Source: Alphaproteobacteria bacterium
GTDB taxonomy: Bacteria > Pseudomonadota > Alphaproteobacteria > Reyranellales > Reyranellaceae
Direction of reading: 5' to 3'
Length of the DNA stretch: 64,000 nucleotides
Assembly: GCA_017307275.1 (NCBI GenBank)
Contig: JAFKFK010000009.1
Coordinates: 124,001-188,000 of the forward strand
Part shown: piece by piece, positions 61,328-64,000 of the stretch
Layout of the letters: every line of letters starts with the position of its first letter
How positions within the stretch are numbered: the stretch's first letter is position 1
Made by a program: the position numbers and the translations under genes
The notes under the pieces: generated by a model
What the model was told of the DNA's origin: nothing
Database searches by the model: none
The model's input: only the letters and a program-made list of their open reading frames with translations

Positions 61328-62263
61328 ATGAATCCTGTCGTTCTCGTCTTGCAGCACATGGGAAGGCGCGCCACCACTCTGCTGCCGTTTTCCTTGCTCC
61401 TCGGGCTCCTGTTCCAGGACATCGCCGCCGCGGCCCGCCCGCTTCTGATGCCGCTCGCCGTGACCTTGCTGATGTTGGCCCTGGCACGGGTCGATTGGAA
61501 CCGGCTCAGCGCCCTGCTGCGTCGCCCCGGCCTGGCAATCGCGCTGTCACTGCTCAATCTCATCGCCGTACCGTTGGTCGTCTGGCCGATCTGGCAGGGG
61601 CTTGGCCTGTGGCCCGGCCTGGTCGCCGCCCTCTGTCTCAGTGCCATGGCGCCCGGCATCATTTCGGCCGCCACGACGGCCACCTTCCTCAGGCTCGACT
61701 CGTCGCTGGCGCTGCTGATCTCCCTGTTCACCAACTTCCTGGTGCCCTTCACCCTGCCGCCGCTTGCCCTCTGGCTGCTGGGGCTCGATCTCAAGATCGG
61801 CCTTCTCGACCTCAGCCTCAGGCTCGGCCTGATCGTGGCGCTGGCGCTCGTCGGCGCGATCATCATTCGCCGCTTCCTCGGCGCCAAGGTCGCCGAGGCC
61901 GGTCCTGCACTCGACGGCCTGTCTGTAGTGGTGCTGATGATCTTCGCCATCCCGTTGATGGACGGTGTCGTGGCCCGTGCCATGGCCGAGCCCGTGAAGC
62001 TCGGAGGCTTCATCGCCGGCGCCTTCGCCGGCATGCTCCTGTGCAACCTCGTCATGGCGCTCGGCATGCTGCCGATTCTCGACCGGCGGATCGCCCTTAC
62101 CGCTGGCTATTGTTCGGGCGGGCGCCACAACGCCCTGCTGATGGCAGTCCTGCCCGTCACCGCCGATCCCGACATCTTCCTGTTCATCGCCGCGGTGCAG
62201 TTTCCGATCTACCTGATCCCGACCCTGCTGCAGCCGCTCTATCGCCGCTTACTACCTTCCTGA
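61328..62263 (+). CDS. BASS/SBF-type transporter (bile acid:sodium symporter superfamily)
   Basis: 311 aa, about ten helices. The pattern with crossed helices is suggested by LSAMAPGIISAATTATFLRLD and, in the second half, AGYCSGGRHNALLMAVLPV, similar to SBF/ArsB-like permeases. The substrate could be an organic anion. ATG 61328 is the first in-frame after the divergent creatininase-like gene. The end overlaps the convergent racemase gene by 25 bp. Confidence 0.75.
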   Translation: MNPVVLVLQHMGRRATTLLPFSLLLGLLFQDIAAAARPLLMPLAVTLLMLALARVDWNRLSALLRRPGLAIALSLLNLIAVPLVVWPIWQGLGLWPGLVAALCLSAMAPGIISAATTATFLRLDSSLALLISLFTNFLVPFTLPPLALWLLGLDLKIGLLDLSLRLGLIVALALVGAIIIRRFLGAKVAEAGPALDGLSVVVLMIFAIPLMDGVVARAMAEPVKLGGFIAGAFAGMLLCNLVMALGMLPILDRRIALTAGYCSGGRHNALLMAVLPVTADPDIFLFIAAVQFPIYLIPTLLQPLYRRLLPS

Positions 62264-62925
62264 CGGCCAAGCTCGGCATAGAAGCCGTTCAACAGGTCGA
62301 GTACGTCGTACACCGGCAGGCCAAGAGCGGCTTTAAGAGCGTCCTTGTAGGGCGGCAGGTTGGTGCATTCGAGCACCACCGTATCGATCTCGGGATGCCG
62401 CGCCACCAGCGCACGACCGGCAGCAACCGCCTCGCGTTCGACCTGCTCACGATCGAGCGTCAGGCCGTTGCGCAGGAAGGTGTCGGCAAAGGAGCTGTTC
62501 TCCGGCAGGCCGACGAAAGGCGTGTCGCCCGGCGCTCCTACGGCCTCGAAATGGGCCGGCGTCAGATTCTTCGCCGACGCCGTGATGACCCCCACCCGCT
62601 TTCCCTTTAGCTGCTTGATCAAAAGCAGCGCCGACGTCGCCACCGGCACCGGCGACACCGCCGCGAGATCGTTTTGATAGAGGGCGAGAAACCCACAGCT
62701 CGTCGAAATACCTACCGCACCTTCGGCCGCCAGCGCTTCGGCATTGGCCTTCAGCGCCGCAAGTACGCGCGGCCTGTCGGGCTGTGTGGTCACGGCGTCG
62801 GAGGAGCCGATGCCCTCCATGCGCCGGAAGATCACCGGATAGTCGAACGACGCGGCATTGCCGATGTCGCCGACGATGCGCGGAAAGCGCGTATCGAGCA
62901 TCAGGATGCCGAGCGGCGCCTTCAT
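62239..62925 (-). CDS. Aspartate/glutamate (hydantoin) racemase family protein
   Basis: 228 aa from ATG 62925. The two acid-base cysteines appear as STSCGFLALYQ and VLECTNLPPY. The N-terminus is atypical (LMLDTRFPRIVGDIGN). It may racemise amino acids or hydantoins, or act as a maleate-isomerase-like enzyme. 10 bp downstream of the amidase gene in the same direction. Confidence 0.87.
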   Translation of the reverse strand: MKAPLGILMLDTRFPRIVGDIGNAASFDYPVIFRRMEGIGSSDAVTTQPDRPRVLAALKANAEALAAEGAVGISTSCGFLALYQNDLAAVSPVPVATSALLLIKQLKGKRVGVITASAKNLTPAHFEAVGAPGDTPFVGLPENSSFADTFLRNGLTLDREQVEREAVAAGRALVARHPEIDTVVLECTNLPPYKDALKAALGLPVYDVLDLLNGFYAELGRQEGSKRR

Positions 62926-62935
62926 GGCGGGGCCG

Positions 62936-64000
62936 TTACTTCGGCTCCGGCCACTTCTTCTGCGGGCCACGCGCCGCCTCGAACCAGCGCGAGAGCTGCA
63001 TCACGCCGAGGTCATCGAAGCGATGGCCGGCGATCTGCAGGCCGATCGGCTTGCCCTCTTGCGTGTAGCCACAGTTGATCGAGGCCGCCGGCTGTTCGCT
63101 CATGTTGTAGGGCATAGTGAAGGAGATATGCTCCAGCGGCCGGTTGACGTCGTTGGTCGGCGTCTCCCATTCCGCCCGGTAGGTCGGCACGGGCGAGACC
63201 GGCGACAGCACGAAGTCGAAGGGCTGGGTCGCGCGCGTCGCCGCGGCCCGGATCGCCATGTAGTTGTTGACACCGCGAATCACCATGCTGCCCGAGACAT
63301 CGGCGCCGCCGCGGCACCAGTCGGCAATAAAGGGCAGCACCTTGGCCTGGCGCTCGTGACTCAACGCCGAGAAATCGACCCAGCTCCGGACCCGCCAGAA
63401 GAGGTCCTGCAGGTACAGCATGTCGGGCGAGAGGAACGGCGCCACCGGCTCGATATGAGCGCCCGCATCAGCAAACAGCTTGGCGGCCGCCTCGATTGCC
63501 GCCTTGGTCTCGGCATCGACCGGCAGGCCCGAGCCGGCATCGAGATGCAGACCGATCTTGAGGCCCTTGGGATCGCGCGGTCCGGCACTCCAGTCGATGG
63601 TCGCCGGCGGCAGGCTCATATGATCGCGCGGATCGGGCTTGGAGAGTTCGGCCATCAGCAGGGCGGAGTCCGCGACCGTCCGCGTCATCGGGCCGATGGC
63701 GCGGCCGAAGAATGGCGGATCGACCGGGATGCGGCCGAGGCTGGGCTTCAGGGTAAAGATGCCGTTCCAGGAGGCAGGCAGGCGCACCGAGCCACCAATG
63801 TCGGTCCCGAGGTGCAGCGGCCCATAGCCTGCTGCCGCGGCGGCCCCCGCTCCCGAGCTGGAGCCACCGGGGTTCCAGGCAAGGTTCCAGGGATTGCGCG
63901 TCAGGGGATGAAACGAGCTACGCCCTGACGAGAGCATACCGTAGTCGGGCATAGTGGTCTTGGCGAGGATGATCGCCCCCGCCTCGCGCACCCTTGCCGA
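62936..64000 (-). CDS. Amidase signature enzyme, N-terminus beyond window edge
   Basis: About 355 codons visible, reading into the right edge without start. The signature region GGSSSGAGAAAAAGYGPLHLG contains the cis-Ser and nucleophile Ser (GTDIGGSVR); the catalytic Lys would be in the ILAKTTMPD region just before. Hydrolyses amides to acids and ammonia. Operon partner: racemase. Confidence 0.9.
   Translation of the reverse strand, partial: SARVREAGAIILAKTTMPDYGMLSSGRSSFHPLTRNPWNLAWNPGGSSSGAGAAAAAGYGPLHLGTDIGGSVRLPASWNGIFTLKPSLGRIPVDPPFFGRAIGPMTRTVADSALLMAELSKPDPRDHMSLPPATIDWSAGPRDPKGLKIGLHLDAGSGLPVDAETKAAIEAAAKLFADAGAHIEPVAPFLSPDMLYLQDLFWRVRSWVDFSALSHERQAKVLPFIADWCRGGADVSGSMVIRGVNNYMAIRAAATRATQPFDFVLSPVSPVPTYRAEWETPTNDVNRPLEHISFTMPYNMSEQPAASINCGYTQEGKPIGLQIAGHRFDDLGVMQLSRWFEAARGPQKKWPEPK

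Overview
The window is GC-rich (the coding regions look well above 60% GC), densely packed chromosomal DNA from what is most likely an alphaproteobacterium. The signs are short intergenic gaps, many ATGA/GTGA start-stop overlaps, GTG and TTG starts, numerous solute-binding proteins, SDRs and acyl-CoA enzymes, and a copper cluster resembling pcu operons of Bradyrhizobium. A Reyranella- or Rhizobiales-like source is my guess from gene style only. I see no phage, transposase, integrase or CRISPR array. Both edges cut genes: a family 2 glycosyltransferase on the left and an amidase on the right.

Region by region. 1-3.2 kb: glycosyltransferase, methyltransferase and a divergent polytopic membrane protein of GT-C type. 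3.2-8.8 kb: a lipid/acyl-CoA island with four hot-dog-fold proteins, a VOC protein and an acyl-CoA dehydrogenase, split by a membrane class III cyclase. 8.9-10.7 kb: an iron/oxidative stress block (bfd, bfr, sodB) with Fur-like sites and strong hairpins. 10.7-20 kb: LpxR-like lipid A deacylase, MFS exporter, B12-binding radical SAM protein, a second cyclase, TauD-type dioxygenase, NAD kinase and an AbrB-family membrane protein. 19.3-23 kb: an overlapping operon of DUF1801, amidohydrolase, CobW GTPase and SDR. 23-29.6 kb: Bug-type binding protein, methyltransferase, an acyl-CoA ligase/dienelactone hydrolase/MFS operon, and a DauA-like FAD oxidase. A tRNA-Leu(UAA) follows, then a complete peptide ABC operon (29.7-35.4 kb).

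35.5-37.3 kb holds a Gdx/SugE guanidinium-type exporter with an SDR and a NUDIX hydrolase. 37.3-42.2 kb is a copper acquisition operon: DUF2946, TonB receptor, BNR-like protein, thioredoxin-like protein and PCuAC chaperone. 42.2-45.7 kb encodes MAPEG plus Upp-Urc4-Urc1, the URC type of uracil catabolism. 45.8-47.4 kb encodes a SorAB-like sulfite dehydrogenase pair. 47.6-48.8 kb has two paralogous small secreted four-cysteine proteins flanking a cupin. The rest (48.8-64 kb) is catabolic and uptake functions: D-aminoacylase, SGNH-like protein, LLM oxidoreductase, DUF4269, NodB-type deacetylase, PhyH dioxygenase, two binding proteins, DUF3617, a tandem pair of SpoIIAA-like proteins, creatininase family, BASS-type transporter, Asp/Glu racemase and amidase.

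The points I rate most worth following are the uncharacterised four-cysteine secreted pair with its cupin, the triple repeated extracytoplasmic module fused to a cyclase, the copper operon with a probable leaderless start and a CxCC/CxHH propeller-like protein, the URC cluster, a bacterioferritin lacking one ferroxidase ligand, and several perfect inverted repeats upstream of catabolic or exporter genes without an adjacent regulator.
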